NCBI GenBank assembly: GCA_910579675.1
Contig: CAJTUF010000006.1
Span: 1 to 64,000, forward strand
Reading direction: 5' to 3'
DNA from: an uncultured Muribaculaceae bacterium
Lineage (GTDB): Bacteria > Bacteroidota > Bacteroidia > Bacteroidales > Muribaculaceae
DNA length: 64,000 nt
Shown here piece after piece: positions 24,206-33,308 of the stretch. The notes beneath the pieces were generated by a model, which saw nothing but the letters and a program-made list of their open reading frames with translations, had not been told where the DNA came from and did no database searches. The position numbers were made by a program, and so were the translations under genes. Positions within the stretch are counted from its first letter, which is position 1, and each line of letters starts with the position of its first letter.

Positions 24206-25069
24206 TCAGAGCCCGAGCTCCTTCATTACCGACGATACACTGCGCAATCCGCGAGCTTTCACGATATTGCTATCGCGCGAGATAATGTATATTTCCGGGA
24301 ACGACGGGATGAAATAGAGATCGTCGGTGTCTATGGCGCCATCGGAGTCGGTAGCATGAACCCACGTTTCGGGGAAGAAATCGGGCTTTGTAGGAATATC
24401 ACCCCCCGGTGTCAGCGCCACCACGCAAATCTCACCGCTTTGGATAGCTTCCGCAAGTCTGATATCGGCACTCAGTTCCAATGTCAGTTCCCGACAGCGC
24501 TCACATTCAGGATCGAAAAAAATGAGTACCGTTTCCGGCGTGCGTTGGATGATAGAGCCAAGGGTCGCAGTCGAGCCGTCGGCCAACAGAAGGGACACAT
24601 CGGCAGCTGGAGTGCCTGTTTTGTTGGCTTCTGCCAGACGGAGGAGTCCATCGCGTCTCACTCCCGGTGAATCTTCGCTGAGAAACACGGCAAAAAGGTC
24701 GAGATTGAGGTAGGGAGAATCTGTGCCGGAGAGATATGACTCGATTACCTCCCTGACTCTCTCCCGTTGCTTATCGTTGGTTGCGCGACCGTAAAGTGTA
24801 GCGGCGGCCTTGTGCCATGCGGCTTGGCTTGCGAGTGGAGCCACGGTCGTGAAATTGGCGATAGCCATCTCAAGTCCCTGCGAAGGATTTTCAGGTAAAA
24901 TAACACTATCGAAGAAGTGGGCAGTGACATATTCGGCCCTCTCGGCAGGAGCTGTGAGAGTGGCGGGGACAGATGGTAGAGGAAATGAATCGACCGGCTC
25001 GGTGAATGGTTCAGATCCGTTGATGCAGGTTCCTGCTATCGCTGTGACAAGTAATGAAAAAAGTGTCAT
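24206..25069 (-). CDS. DUF5106 / thioredoxin-like exported protein
   Basis: 287 residues with a signal peptide. Residues 30-150 resemble DUF5106, helical with R-A-E-Y-V-T-A-H-F-F-D. Residues about 160-287 form a TlpA/thioredoxin-like domain with F-F-D-P-E-C-E-R-C, a CxxC redox site, and a cis-Pro region (F-I-P-S-F-P-E-I-Y). Such proteins probably reduce or isomerise disulfides in the periplasm. It is convergent with and almost touches the DUF2156 gene. Confidence 0.75.
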   Translation of the reverse strand: MTLFSLLVTAIAGTCINGSEPFTEPVDSFPLPSVPATLTAPAERAEYVTAHFFDSVILPENPSQGLEMAIANFTTVAPLASQAAWHKAAATLYGRATNDKQRERVREVIESYLSGTDSPYLNLDLFAVFLSEDSPGVRRDGLLRLAEANKTGTPAADVSLLLADGSTATLGSIIQRTPETVLIFFDPECERCRELTLELSADIRLAEAIQSGEICVVALTPGGDIPTKPDFFPETWVHATDSDGAIDTDDLYFIPSFPEIYIISRDSNIVKARGLRSVSSVMKELGL

Positions 25070-25089
25070 CGTGGTTGAAATGGTGGGGA

Positions 25090-25150
25090 AAAAGATCAGT
25101 GCCCCGACAATCGCAACATCATTGATAGATGCAGCTTGTCAAGGGCACTG
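25090..25150 (-). terminator. Terminator of the phosphatase-lipoprotein unit
   Basis: CAGTGCCC (25097-25104) pairs with GGGCACTG (25143-25150); on the minus strand the stem is followed by ATCTTTTTCCCC. The loop is long (38 nt). It ends the lipoprotein gene transcript. Confidence 0.55.
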
Positions 25151-25183
25151 TGGGTTATCTTTAAGTGCTTGGTATAAATGCGA

Positions 25184-25573
25184 TCACTTATCCTCGTCGA
25201 GCGGTATGCTCCAACTGAGGGTTGTTGCGCCGTTCTGCTCGGCCATAGTGCGGTAAGGAGCTCCGTTCTCGCTCACCTCGATGCGCAGATATACAGGAGC
25301 CTCTCCATCGTTGACAGTGGCGGTTATGTTAGCTTTGAATCCGCCGTAGACCGGGCCTACGATTCCTTCTACCTCAGCCTCTTTGACCACACCCGTTATC
25401 TCTCCGTGGTGATTGTATGTGTCTTGATAGTTGATGTTGACTACATCGCCGGGTTCTATCCCAACGGCGTAGCGGACATAGTATTCGTTGTAGGATGGTT
25501 CGCACCCTGTGGTAGCCATGCCTGCCAGCAGCATTACCGGGAGGATTCTGAGCGTGTTTTTTAAATATTTCAT
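25184..25573 (-). CDS. Small lipoprotein of unknown function
   Basis: 129 residues. The signal peptide ends A-T-T-G-C (Cys24) followed by E-P-S, so lipidation is likely. The rest is beta-strand-rich (I-E-P-G-D-V-V-N-I-N-Y, A-N-I-T-A-T-V-N-D-G, V-Y-L-R-I-E-V-S) and could be a single immunoglobulin-like sandwich. It starts 16 bases after the alkaline phosphatase stop and is probably co-transcribed with it. I do not recognise the family. Confidence 0.65.
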   Translation of the reverse strand: MKYLKNTLRILPVMLLAGMATTGCEPSYNEYYVRYAVGIEPGDVVNINYQDTYNHHGEITGVVKEAEVEGIVGPVYGGFKANITATVNDGEAPVYLRIEVSENGAPYRTMAEQNGATTLSWSIPLDEDK

Positions 25574-25588
25574 GAGTGTAATCTGTGA

Positions 25589-27010
25589 TTAGTCGTTGAT
25601 GGGAAAACCGCCAGCGGCGGCTATTTTGCGGGGAATAAGTGCATTGTCGGAACGGGATGAGAATGACTCGGCTCCGGCTCCAACGGCAAATACCGGAATA
25701 AAGGTTGCAGAATGAGCTCCGCTGCCCCAGCCTACCATGGCGATTTCGTTGATCACTCGCTTGGCTGCGTCAGAGAGGGGATAATTGGATTTATATTCGC
25801 TCTTTACCATGTTGCTCTCGGCGCCAAATGATTTCTCGTAAGCTTCCTTGAGTCGGTTTTCCTGTTTTTCGGTGAGCTCCAGAGCAGTCCAGAATCCGAA
25901 GTTGTCGGCGAGGGCCTGACGGGCCATCTCCCAGCTTATCTCGCCGTTGTTGTTGCGGCGGATGGTGTTGAATATACGGCTCATCTCGTCCTGGCTCACT
26001 TTTTGGTTGGAGAGAGCTTTGAGATTAAGAGCATACTTGCCGGTGCCGAGATTGAGCGATCCGGTTTCGTGGTCGGCTGTCACCACAATCAGAGTCTCGT
26101 CGGGATGAGCGAGATAGAAATTGTAGGCGGCGGCAATGGCGTCGTCGAAATCAGCCACCTCGTGAACTACAGCTGCAGCGTCGTTGCCATGGGCATGCCA
26201 GTCGATGTTGCCACCCTCGATCATGAAGAAGAAGCCATTGTCGTCGGCAGCGCCTCCGCGAGTGAGAAAGTCGATTCCCGACTCAGTGATCTGCCGCAAA
26301 GTGAGATCGCCATCCTTGCGGTCGATTGCATACGGGAGAGTGGAGCCTACTGTGGCTGTGGCTTCGGAGGGCTGGAGAAAGATAATGCCGGAGGCCGACG
26401 GGGCCTGCGACCTGAACTCGTCGATACCGCGGGCTATCGCGTAACCGTGAGCGCGGGCATTGTCATACACTCCTACGGTGTCGCGCTCCTTGTCGCAGCA
26501 GAAGTCAGGACCGGCAAAAAAATCAAAACCGCTCTCTGGCAGTTCGAGGGCCAGATCATGGTAGGAGCTGCGCTTTGCGTTGTGGCCGAAGAATGAGGCG
26601 GGTGTTGCATGGTTTATGCCAACACTCGAAGCAATACCGACACGCTTGCCGGCCTCTTTGGCGCGGTAGGCTATGCTCTTGAGGGGGGTAGATGCATCAG
26701 GTGCCATGCCGATGAAGCCGTTGGTTGTCTTATGGCCGGTGGCGAGGGCGGTGCCTGATGCGGCAGAGTCGGTCACTCGAGTTGAAGCCGAATAGTTGGA
26801 TGCAAGCGATGCCACAGGCCATTGGGTGAACCCGAGAGGGCTGAGGCCGAGGCTGTCGGCCATTTCGCCTCGGTAGTATTCTGTGAGGGCAATGTGGTTG
26901 GGGCCCATGCCATCGCCTATGAAGTAAAATATATATTTGGCTTCCTGGGCGGATGAGGCCAGGGCTATGGCCGCAGCTGCGAGTGACAGACCTATACGCT
27001 TGGTTTTCAT
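25589..27010 (-). CDS. Periplasmic alkaline phosphatase
   Basis: 473 residues from the ATG at 27010, which starts a clear signal peptide (M-K-T-K-R-I-G-L-S-L, cleavage near S-S-A-Q); the longer in-frame start is rejected. PhoA-type motifs are present: I-G-D-G-M-G near 32, the nucleophile Ser in T-D-S-A-A-S-G-T-A near 83, I-E-G-G-N-I-D-W-H-A-H-G near 273, T-A-D-H-E-T-G near 318 and G-S-G-A-H-S-A near 433. It releases phosphate from monoesters using zinc and magnesium. It is followed by a small lipoprotein gene. Confidence 0.92.
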   Translation of the reverse strand: MKTKRIGLSLAAAAIALASSAQEAKYIFYFIGDGMGPNHIALTEYYRGEMADSLGLSPLGFTQWPVASLASNYSASTRVTDSAASGTALATGHKTTNGFIGMAPDASTPLKSIAYRAKEAGKRVGIASSVGINHATPASFFGHNAKRSSYHDLALELPESGFDFFAGPDFCCDKERDTVGVYDNARAHGYAIARGIDEFRSQAPSASGIIFLQPSEATATVGSTLPYAIDRKDGDLTLRQITESGIDFLTRGGAADDNGFFFMIEGGNIDWHAHGNDAAAVVHEVADFDDAIAAAYNFYLAHPDETLIVVTADHETGSLNLGTGKYALNLKALSNQKVSQDEMSRIFNTIRRNNNGEISWEMARQALADNFGFWTALELTEKQENRLKEAYEKSFGAESNMVKSEYKSNYPLSDAAKRVINEIAMVGWGSGAHSATFIPVFAVGAGAESFSSRSDNALIPRKIAAAGGFPIND

Positions 27011-27108
27011 GAGAAATCGGATGTGGTTTGGTATGGTTGAAGTAGATTGGTAAATAGCCTCTGCCGGTGCTGAATGTCCTACGCATTGCGTCGGATGGAC
27101 AATGGCGG

Positions 27109-28122
27109 TCACTTCCGGCGGTCGATGATGAAGCGGAAAATGGAGTGGAATGGGGCAAGAGCCTCATTGTCGGCGCCAAACGCTGCGCTCAACACAGTAG
27201 TGGCTTCGCTATGGAGATGTTCCATGGTGGTATAGGCATAGTCGATTCCGCCGCGTTGGCGGGCATAGGCATATAGAGCCTCAATCATATCTTCATCGGG
27301 CTGATCATCGGCCATGGCTGCCTGACGCATCATCTGATGATAGTCGGGGTCGGGAGCATCCTCGCTTGTGAGAGCGTAGAGCAGAGGCAGGGTCACTTTG
27401 CCTTCGCGTATGTCGTTGGCGGTAGGCTTGCCTATTGTCGAGGTCTCTGCCGGGAAGTAGTCGAATATGTCATCGCGAATCTGGAAACAGAGGCCAAGAA
27501 GTTCGGCATAGCGCCTCATGGCCATCAGGCGCGGATCGTCGATAGCTATACCTACAGCATAAGCACCTATTTCGACACACGACACGAATAGCGATGCCGT
27601 TTTTTGGTTGATGATCTTGAAATAAGCCTCTTCAGATAGGGTATGCCCGCGGGCATTGTAGATCTGATCAAGCTCGCCGAGCGACAGGATGCGGCCGAGG
27701 CATGTCAGCGAATCAACAATGCGTATATCGCCTGTCGATACTGCCTGAGATAAGGCTCCGGCTTCAAAGAAATCGCCCACAAGTACAGCTATATGGTTGT
27801 CCCATACGGCATTGATTGTGGGGGCTCCACGGCGCATCTTCGATTCGTCGACAACATCGTCGTGGATCAGTGATGCATTGTGGAGCATCTCCACAGCTGA
27901 GGCCGACGCGATGACCTTGTCGGAGACATCGCCAAACAGCCTCGCAGTGAGGATCACAAGAATTGGGCGGATAAGCTTACCCTTGGATTGGAGGTAAGAT
28001 TCTACTACAGTATTGAGAAGTGGATTTGACGACGATTTAAGGGTATGATGTATCGCCTCGTGCAGCCGCGCGAGCTCCGGAGCAATGCTTTCCTTTATGT
28101 CGTCGTAAGTATTGGTGGTCAT
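27109..28122 (-). CDS. Long-chain polyprenyl diphosphate synthase
   Basis: 337 residues with both aspartate-rich motifs, D-D-V-V-D at 88-92 and D-D-I-F-D at 217-221. Small residues before the first motif (H-N-A-S-L-I-H) fit a long-chain product such as the octa- or undecaprenyl-range side chain of menaquinone. It condenses isopentenyl diphosphate units. A TACCTTTG box at 28139-28132 lies 9 nt before its ATG, so the leader is a few bases at most. Confidence 0.92.
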   Translation of the reverse strand: MTTNTYDDIKESIAPELARLHEAIHHTLKSSSNPLLNTVVESYLQSKGKLIRPILVILTARLFGDVSDKVIASASAVEMLHNASLIHDDVVDESKMRRGAPTINAVWDNHIAVLVGDFFEAGALSQAVSTGDIRIVDSLTCLGRILSLGELDQIYNARGHTLSEEAYFKIINQKTASLFVSCVEIGAYAVGIAIDDPRLMAMRRYAELLGLCFQIRDDIFDYFPAETSTIGKPTANDIREGKVTLPLLYALTSEDAPDPDYHQMMRQAAMADDQPDEDMIEALYAYARQRGGIDYAYTTMEHLHSEATTVLSAAFGADNEALAPFHSIFRFIIDRRK

Positions 28123-28131
28123 TTGCGGCTA

Positions 28132-28139
28132 CAAAGGTA
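28132..28139 (-). promoter_or_regulatory. -7 box of polyprenyl synthase gene
   Basis: TACCTTTG on the minus strand, exact TAnnTTTG, 9 nt before the start codon at 28122. No clear -33 element. Confidence 0.5.
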
Positions 28140-28172
28140 ATAATTATCGCGCGAAAATAGGCCCTGCGGTGA

Positions 28173-29276
28173 TTATTTCTTTGCGCCGAGGCCCGAGAAG
28201 TAATAATCGAGCACGTCGCGGGCGGCAGTAAAGGAGCTCTGACGGCTGTCGAGCACCCTGCGTTCCTTCTCGGCGAGGAGCTCCTTGACTCCGGGATCAT
28301 TGTAGAAGCGGGAGCGGAGACGGTCGTCGATGGTCTCATACATCCAATAGCGGGCTTGTTCATCCCTGCGGCGGCTGAAATAACCGTTGGCTTTGACAAA
28401 GTCGAAATAACGGTCGATCATATCCCACACTTCGGGGATGCCGAGCTCGAAGTAGCCGGAATATGTGAGGACCTCAGGAGTCCAACCCGATGGAGGTGTC
28501 GGAAAAAGACGGAGTGCCGACTTAAACTGAGCCTGGGCCAGCCTGGCGCGGTCGATATTGTCGCCGTCGGCCTTATTGATTACAATACCGTCGGCCATCT
28601 CCATTATGCCGCGCTTGATGCCTTGTAGTTCATCGCCGGTGCCGGCAAGCTGGATGAGGAGGAAGAAGTCGACCATGGAATGTACGGCAGTCTCGCTCTG
28701 ACCCACACCTACCGTTTCGACAAAGATATTGTTGTAGCCGGCGGCTTCGCAGAGCACAATGGTCTCGCGTGTCTTGCGGGCAACGCCCCCAAGCGACCCG
28801 GCCGAGGGACTGGGACGTATGAACGCGTCGGGATGGAGCGACAGCTTTTCCATTCGTGTCTTATCGCCGAGAATGCTTCCTTTGGTAAGCTCGCTCGATG
28901 GGTCGATGGCAAGCACTGCCAGTTTGCCACCGCTTTTAAGTACATGAAGGCCGAAAACATCAATGCTTGTGCTCTTGCCTGCGCCGGGAACACCTGTGAT
29001 GCCTATGCGGCGTGAGTTGCCTGAGTAGGGGAGGCATTTTTCTATCACCTCCTGCGCCAAAGCCTGATGCTCGTGTGAACGGCTCTCAACGAGTGTCACA
29101 GCGCGCGAGAGCATAGTGACATCTCCTTTGAGGATACCTTCGACAAGTTCTCCTGTGGTGGGCATGGGCTTTCGGCGCCGGCGTCCCGCCAGATAGGGGT
29201 TGACACTGGGTGGTTGGGCTACGCCTGAATTTACGGTGAGGCCGATATATTGGCTGTCGTTTTCGGGATGGTTCAT
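28173..29276 (-). CDS. meaB: Methylmalonyl-CoA mutase-associated GTPase
   Basis: 367 residues. P-loop G-V-P-G-A-G-K-S-T at 95-103, then D-P-S-S near 125 (switch region), E-T-V-G-V-G-Q-S-E near 185 and N-K-A-D near 232 for guanine recognition. MeaB loads and protects the adenosylcobalamin-dependent methylmalonyl-CoA mutase. The mutase genes are not in the window. Its cofactor link to cobUTS 24 kb away is functional, not positional. It starts 32 bases after the DUF1573 gene and may belong to that operon. Confidence 0.93.
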   Translation of the reverse strand: MNHPENDSQYIGLTVNSGVAQPPSVNPYLAGRRRRKPMPTTGELVEGILKGDVTMLSRAVTLVESRSHEHQALAQEVIEKCLPYSGNSRRIGITGVPGAGKSTSIDVFGLHVLKSGGKLAVLAIDPSSELTKGSILGDKTRMEKLSLHPDAFIRPSPSAGSLGGVARKTRETIVLCEAAGYNNIFVETVGVGQSETAVHSMVDFFLLIQLAGTGDELQGIKRGIMEMADGIVINKADGDNIDRARLAQAQFKSALRLFPTPPSGWTPEVLTYSGYFELGIPEVWDMIDRYFDFVKANGYFSRRRDEQARYWMYETIDDRLRSRFYNDPGVKELLAEKERRVLDSRQSSFTAARDVLDYYFSGLGAKK

Positions 29277-29308
29277 GGCTGGGAGAAAAGAGAAAAGAGC
29301 AATGATGT

Positions 29309-30427
29309 TTAATTCTGTTTCACGCTGCCGCTCACGTTTATGTCCATAGTGGTGTTGAGCGGTGTGTTTGAGATAACCGACACCCGGGCCCGCAAATCGG
29401 TGGTACCCGATTGGAGCGCCGATGGGATGAGTGTGATTTCGATCTCGGCCGACTTGCCCGGTCCGATGGGTTTGGAGGGAGCTTTGACCTCTATGCCCGG
29501 GGTAATGGAGTAGGCACGTCGTATTTTGAGCGGTTCGAGCCCGCCGTTGGTCACCTTGACCTTGCGCTTGAGGCGTTTTGAAGAGGCCGGGTCGATTTCC
29601 GGCCCGAAGTCGACATTGCGGTCGGGGATTTCGAGATAAGCGGCACGGTCAACATCGTCGGCGGTCATCGGTGGAAATTCCTCGAAGAGAAGGATCGACA
29701 CCGGAATCACCATGCTCATATCGGGATGTTCGGCCGACGATACGGTGATGCTGTCGAATGTTGCGCCGAGTTGCCCTACTTTCGGGGCGTCGGCGGTAAG
29801 GGAGATCACGAAAGTGCCACCAGGCTTTACTGTGGCCGGCTCGACCACAGCCGATACAAACGCCGGAGACTTGGTGACGGTCGGGGTGACCGTGTCGAGC
29901 GAGTTGTTGACTCCGCGCACAGACGCAGGCACGGTGCGGTCCTCACGGGTGTTGCCGAATGCAACATTGTTGTCGGAAAGACGATAGGCAGAGCCGACCT
30001 CATAGGGATATGTGGCCATCATGCGCCTGGTGCTGCTGATCACACTTCCCTTGATGTGGAAATTGGCGCGGTAGCCAGGCACGGTGCCGAAGGTGATTTT
30101 TTTATCGAAGATGCCCGGACGGTTTGCCGGATCGTAGGTTACAGAGAGGGTCACCGTGTCGCCGGGAGGAATGATCCGTTTGTCGGCCTTGGGGGTGGTG
30201 CAACCGCAAGATGCATTGAGATATATCACAGAAGCGGTGTCGGGTCCGAGATTGACACCTTTGAACTGGCAAGTGACACGACCTACATCTTCGTTGAATG
30301 CTCCGAAATCGTGGATGTCAGATTCCCACTTGAAATTTACCTTACCCTCGTTGTCGGCCGAAGCCACGCCATAGCAAGCCATTCCCATGATGGTAAATAT
30401 GGACAGAAATGCTTTGTTGATCTTCAT
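29309..30427 (-). CDS. DUF1573 exported protein, two or three domains
   Basis: 372 residues from the ATG at 30427 (M-K-I-N-K-A-F), with a signal peptide. The first DUF1573 domain at about 30-130 contains the diagnostic A-S-C-G-C-T followed by P-P-G-D-T-V-T-L-S-V-T-Y-D-P. Two further immunoglobulin-like sandwiches follow (to about 260 and 372), the last with G-P-G-K-S-A-E-I-E-I-T. DUF1573 proteins are exported, mostly in Bacteroidota, and uncharacterised. It lies 11 bases after a second DUF1573 gene. Confidence 0.85.
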   Translation of the reverse strand: MKINKAFLSIFTIMGMACYGVASADNEGKVNFKWESDIHDFGAFNEDVGRVTCQFKGVNLGPDTASVIYLNASCGCTTPKADKRIIPPGDTVTLSVTYDPANRPGIFDKKITFGTVPGYRANFHIKGSVISSTRRMMATYPYEVGSAYRLSDNNVAFGNTREDRTVPASVRGVNNSLDTVTPTVTKSPAFVSAVVEPATVKPGGTFVISLTADAPKVGQLGATFDSITVSSAEHPDMSMVIPVSILLFEEFPPMTADDVDRAAYLEIPDRNVDFGPEIDPASSKRLKRKVKVTNGGLEPLKIRRAYSITPGIEVKAPSKPIGPGKSAEIEITLIPSALQSGTTDLRARVSVISNTPLNTTMDINVSGSVKQN

Positions 30428-30438
30428 AGCTCTTAATT

Positions 30439-30840
30439 TCAATCTGGGATGATATGTCCTGAAAATTTCAGCTTGGCCTTGACGCGCTTGCTTCCGGCCA
30501 TGATAGTTACAGTGACCTGACGCTTGAATTCACCTTTGAATCTTGCCGGATCGAAGGTGATGGTCACGGTGCCCTTTTCTCCTGCGGCAACCGGCTTTTT
30601 GGGGAAGGCCGGGACAGTGCATCCACAACCACCATTGGTCACAGATATTATGGCCACAGCCGATGGACTATTGTTGACAAAGGTATATTCAGCCTTGACC
30701 TTTCCGGCCGAGGCGTGGATGGTGCCGAAATCGTGGGTGGTGTTGTCCCACACGATATCTTCTTTGCCTGCCGATACGGCAGAGAGCGACATACATATGG
30801 CCGCGACTACAAAGAGTAGAGATAAAAGTAATCGTTTCAT
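30439..30840 (-). CDS. DUF1573 exported protein, single domain
   Basis: 133 residues. A signal peptide (cleavage near A-V-S-A) is followed by one DUF1573 domain with H-D-F-G-T-I near 37, G-G-C-G-C-T near 71 and V-T-I-T-F-D-P near 93. It is a shorter relative of the next gene downstream. It starts nine bases after the PCMD lipoprotein stop, so it appears to be the continuation of the surface-module operon. Confidence 0.85.
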   Translation of the reverse strand: MKRLLLSLLFVVAAICMSLSAVSAGKEDIVWDNTTHDFGTIHASAGKVKAEYTFVNNSPSAVAIISVTNGGCGCTVPAFPKKPVAAGEKGTVTITFDPARFKGEFKRQVTVTIMAGSKRVKAKLKFSGHIIPD

Positions 30841-30849
30841 AGTGGTGGA

Positions 30850-32448
30850 TTAGTCGGGATAGTCATATTGTAGCTGATAGGATTTCACGATGAGCAGCGA
30901 TCCGGCGCCTCCCGTGAAGTAATCGCCATATTTTGATGCAGAGGCCACAATGAGGATATATTTGGGTACACGCGATGTGGATACGTAGTCGAGGGGAATA
31001 TCTACAGTGGTGAGGTCGGCGATCTCAACTCCCGATTGAAAGCGGCCGTAGGCTATCACCTCTGGACCATTTTCGTCGAAAAGACGGCGATCCGATGGCT
31101 TGGTGCGTATTTCGTAGGGTTCATCGGAGTCGATCAGCGCACACCACACCACGCAGGTGTCGGGGCGTCCTTTGAGGTATGTGAAGTCTGACGACGAGTG
31201 GGAGATTGTAGCGGGCGAATACTTGATGGTTGCGCGGAGCGATGTCGGGCGGTCGGAGAAAGGACGTCCGAAAGAAAGCACACCGTTGGTGCCCTCAGTG
31301 CGCACATAGCTTCCGGCAAAGAGATTGCCAGCCGCAAGTTTTCCAATCATTCCGATGCCTACAAAACGGGTTTCGAGCGATGCTCCGGCATAACCGGTAG
31401 GCGAGTCGGGATCGGTTACCGGAACAGTGTTGCTGTCGCCGAGAGTGGTGGCGCCTTTGTTGCCGGTACCCCAGTAAGATTCGCCATCTTTCGACCACGG
31501 ACACCATATCTTACCATCGAGCCACCATTGTGTCATGTCGCTGTTGGGGGCCTGGGGTGAGGCTCCGGTGGTGAAGGTCAGCTCAGGTGATGGTGTGTCG
31601 GTGGAGATGTCCACAACTCGTGCCTCATACTTGGTCAGAGGATCGAGATGCACAAGGCGGCATATCATCTCGCCGCTCTCGCCGGCTGCCACCCAAGCAT
31701 CAGGCGCAGCGTTCCAACTGCTGCCGGAGTCTGCGCGCCGGTATTCAAACCGGCATCGGGTACCTTCTTTGACTGAAGCGTTGAGCCATGCTACGCAGGT
31801 CCACGGATCGACAGAGGTGAGGCTTGCTGAAATATCGGATGTTGTCAAGGTAATTGTCCACGGTGTGGTTGAGCCAAATTCAGTGACCTTGACCTCCACA
31901 GGCTTGCTGAAATCCGTAATAGCCCCTATGAGAGCGGGAGAATAGGTGGCGGTTGCACCGGCCAGTTTCATCTCAGTGACTTTTACGGCGGAGATGTCGG
32001 ATGTCGACGGGATCACTGCTGAGACGGTATGGGTATCGGGGTCTATTTCGGCAGGGCCAATCTGTCCTTCGACTGCAAAAGTCCTGGTTACATTGCGTGT
32101 AGCCGAAATGGTCCAGTCGTATTCGCGATACACCTTGAGGGTGAGAGTAAGAGGGGAGGTGAGATCGATTCCTGAAACGATGGTTGATGTGTCGGTGACC
32201 AGCGAAGCTCCCGGCGCAAGAGTGAAGCGGGTGACATGCAGACACGACGGGTTGACCGAGTCGTTGATGGCGATGCTGACAGTGCGCTTTAATGTGTCGA
32301 TGACCGACACCCGGGTCTGTCCCTCCACTTCAAATGACTCGATGTTGGCCTGAATGTTAGGATAAGGTATGTCGCTATCGGATAAGCATGATGATAGGGA
32401 GCAAGAGCCCAGAGCCACGATGGCGGTAAGATAGGGTGGAAATTTCAT
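30850..32448 (-). CDS. PCMD-domain surface lipoprotein
   Basis: 532 residues. The lipobox L-S-S-C (Cys21) is followed by L-S-D-S-D, a Bacteroidota-type surface export signal. The N-terminal 240 residues are two or three beta-sandwich repeats. A fibronectin-like segment covers about 210-300 (R-C-R-F-E-Y-R-R-A-D near 240). The C-terminal 230 residues resemble the PCMD (putative carbohydrate metabolism) domain: W-W-L-D-G-K-I-W-C-P-W near 315, A-G-N-L-F-A-G-S-Y near 385, F-G-R-P-F-S-D-R-P near 405. The start overlaps the barrel gene stop by four bases. Binding of glycan is inference. Confidence 0.75.
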   Translation of the reverse strand: MKFPPYLTAIVALGSCSLSSCLSDSDIPYPNIQANIESFEVEGQTRVSVIDTLKRTVSIAINDSVNPSCLHVTRFTLAPGASLVTDTSTIVSGIDLTSPLTLTLKVYREYDWTISATRNVTRTFAVEGQIGPAEIDPDTHTVSAVIPSTSDISAVKVTEMKLAGATATYSPALIGAITDFSKPVEVKVTEFGSTTPWTITLTTSDISASLTSVDPWTCVAWLNASVKEGTRCRFEYRRADSGSSWNAAPDAWVAAGESGEMICRLVHLDPLTKYEARVVDISTDTPSPELTFTTGASPQAPNSDMTQWWLDGKIWCPWSKDGESYWGTGNKGATTLGDSNTVPVTDPDSPTGYAGASLETRFVGIGMIGKLAAGNLFAGSYVRTEGTNGVLSFGRPFSDRPTSLRATIKYSPATISHSSSDFTYLKGRPDTCVVWCALIDSDEPYEIRTKPSDRRLFDENGPEVIAYGRFQSGVEIADLTTVDIPLDYVSTSRVPKYILIVASASKYGDYFTGGAGSLLIVKSYQLQYDYPD

Positions 32449-33296
32449 ATATTGACGCCGAGTCCGAAGTTGATGTTGAAGATGTTGAATCGGAAATTGG
32501 CTCCCGATGAGAAGCGCGATCCATGTTCCACCATGTCGGTGGTCTGCCGTTCATGGCGCAACTTCAGGCCAAACACGCCAAACGACACATTGAAGTTGAC
32601 ATTGTCCATGATGAAAACACACAGACCGGGCGAGAAGTTGAGCGACACTTCGGCACTGGTGGTGCGTGTGTCGCGGGGTACATTGTTGTATGAACGGATG
32701 AAACGCGCAGACCCGGATGCGAAGGAGAGATCGACATCATTGAACACGGCAAATCGCTTCATGGTGCCGAGACCCACATAATTGCGGTAAAACACACCAA
32801 TGGCATAGTCGGTCGATGAATAGCTCACATCCCTTATATCAAACGACAGATCGTCGTCGAAATCCATGGCCAGGTGGCCAAGATTGCCATCCTTGCGGGT
32901 ATATGTCAGCTTAATGCCGAGAGCCTGATTGTTGCTGAAAAAGTAGCTCACAGTGGGTTTGATCGAGTATTGCTTACCTCCCATATCGAAGTCTTTGAGC
33001 ACAGAGAGTATCTGCACGTCATCAGCATTAAATTCACTATAGGATGCGGAGAGGCCGAAGGCCCATTGTCCCTTTGGGATGAAGAGGTAGTTGAACAAAC
33101 CTCGGTCGAAGCGACCGTAGTTTCGCTGGCGTATCACGATAGGCACCGTGTCGTTGCCTACAATCACAGTTTCGGTTGGGATATTCACTTCACCTGGTTT
33201 CTTGCGTCTGATAAGGGTGTCGGGCGATTCAATGGAAGCGAAAGCAGGTAGAGCGAGCGAGAGGAGTAGTATCGGGATGATAATTCGTTTGATCAT
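32445..33296 (-). CDS. Outer-membrane beta-barrel protein, paralog 2
   Basis: 283 residues with a signal peptide (cleavage near A-F-A). A short linker (I-R-R-K-K-P-G) is followed by a barrel of alternating aromatic strands from about residue 70: Y-L-F-I-P-K-G-Q-W-A-F-G, V-G-L-G-T-M-K-R-F-A-V-F-N, L-N-F-S-P-G-L-C-V-F. It ends F-G-L-G-V-N-I. These elements match the next gene block for block, so the two are tandem duplicates. It is coupled to the PCMD gene by a four-base overlap. No named family recognised. Confidence 0.72.
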   Translation of the reverse strand: MIKRIIIPILLLSLALPAFASIESPDTLIRRKKPGEVNIPTETVIVGNDTVPIVIRQRNYGRFDRGLFNYLFIPKGQWAFGLSASYSEFNADDVQILSVLKDFDMGGKQYSIKPTVSYFFSNNQALGIKLTYTRKDGNLGHLAMDFDDDLSFDIRDVSYSSTDYAIGVFYRNYVGLGTMKRFAVFNDVDLSFASGSARFIRSYNNVPRDTRTTSAEVSLNFSPGLCVFIMDNVNFNVSFGVFGLKLRHERQTTDMVEHGSRFSSGANFRFNIFNINFGLGVNI

Positions 33297-33308
33297 GGCG
33301 CAGAGTGA

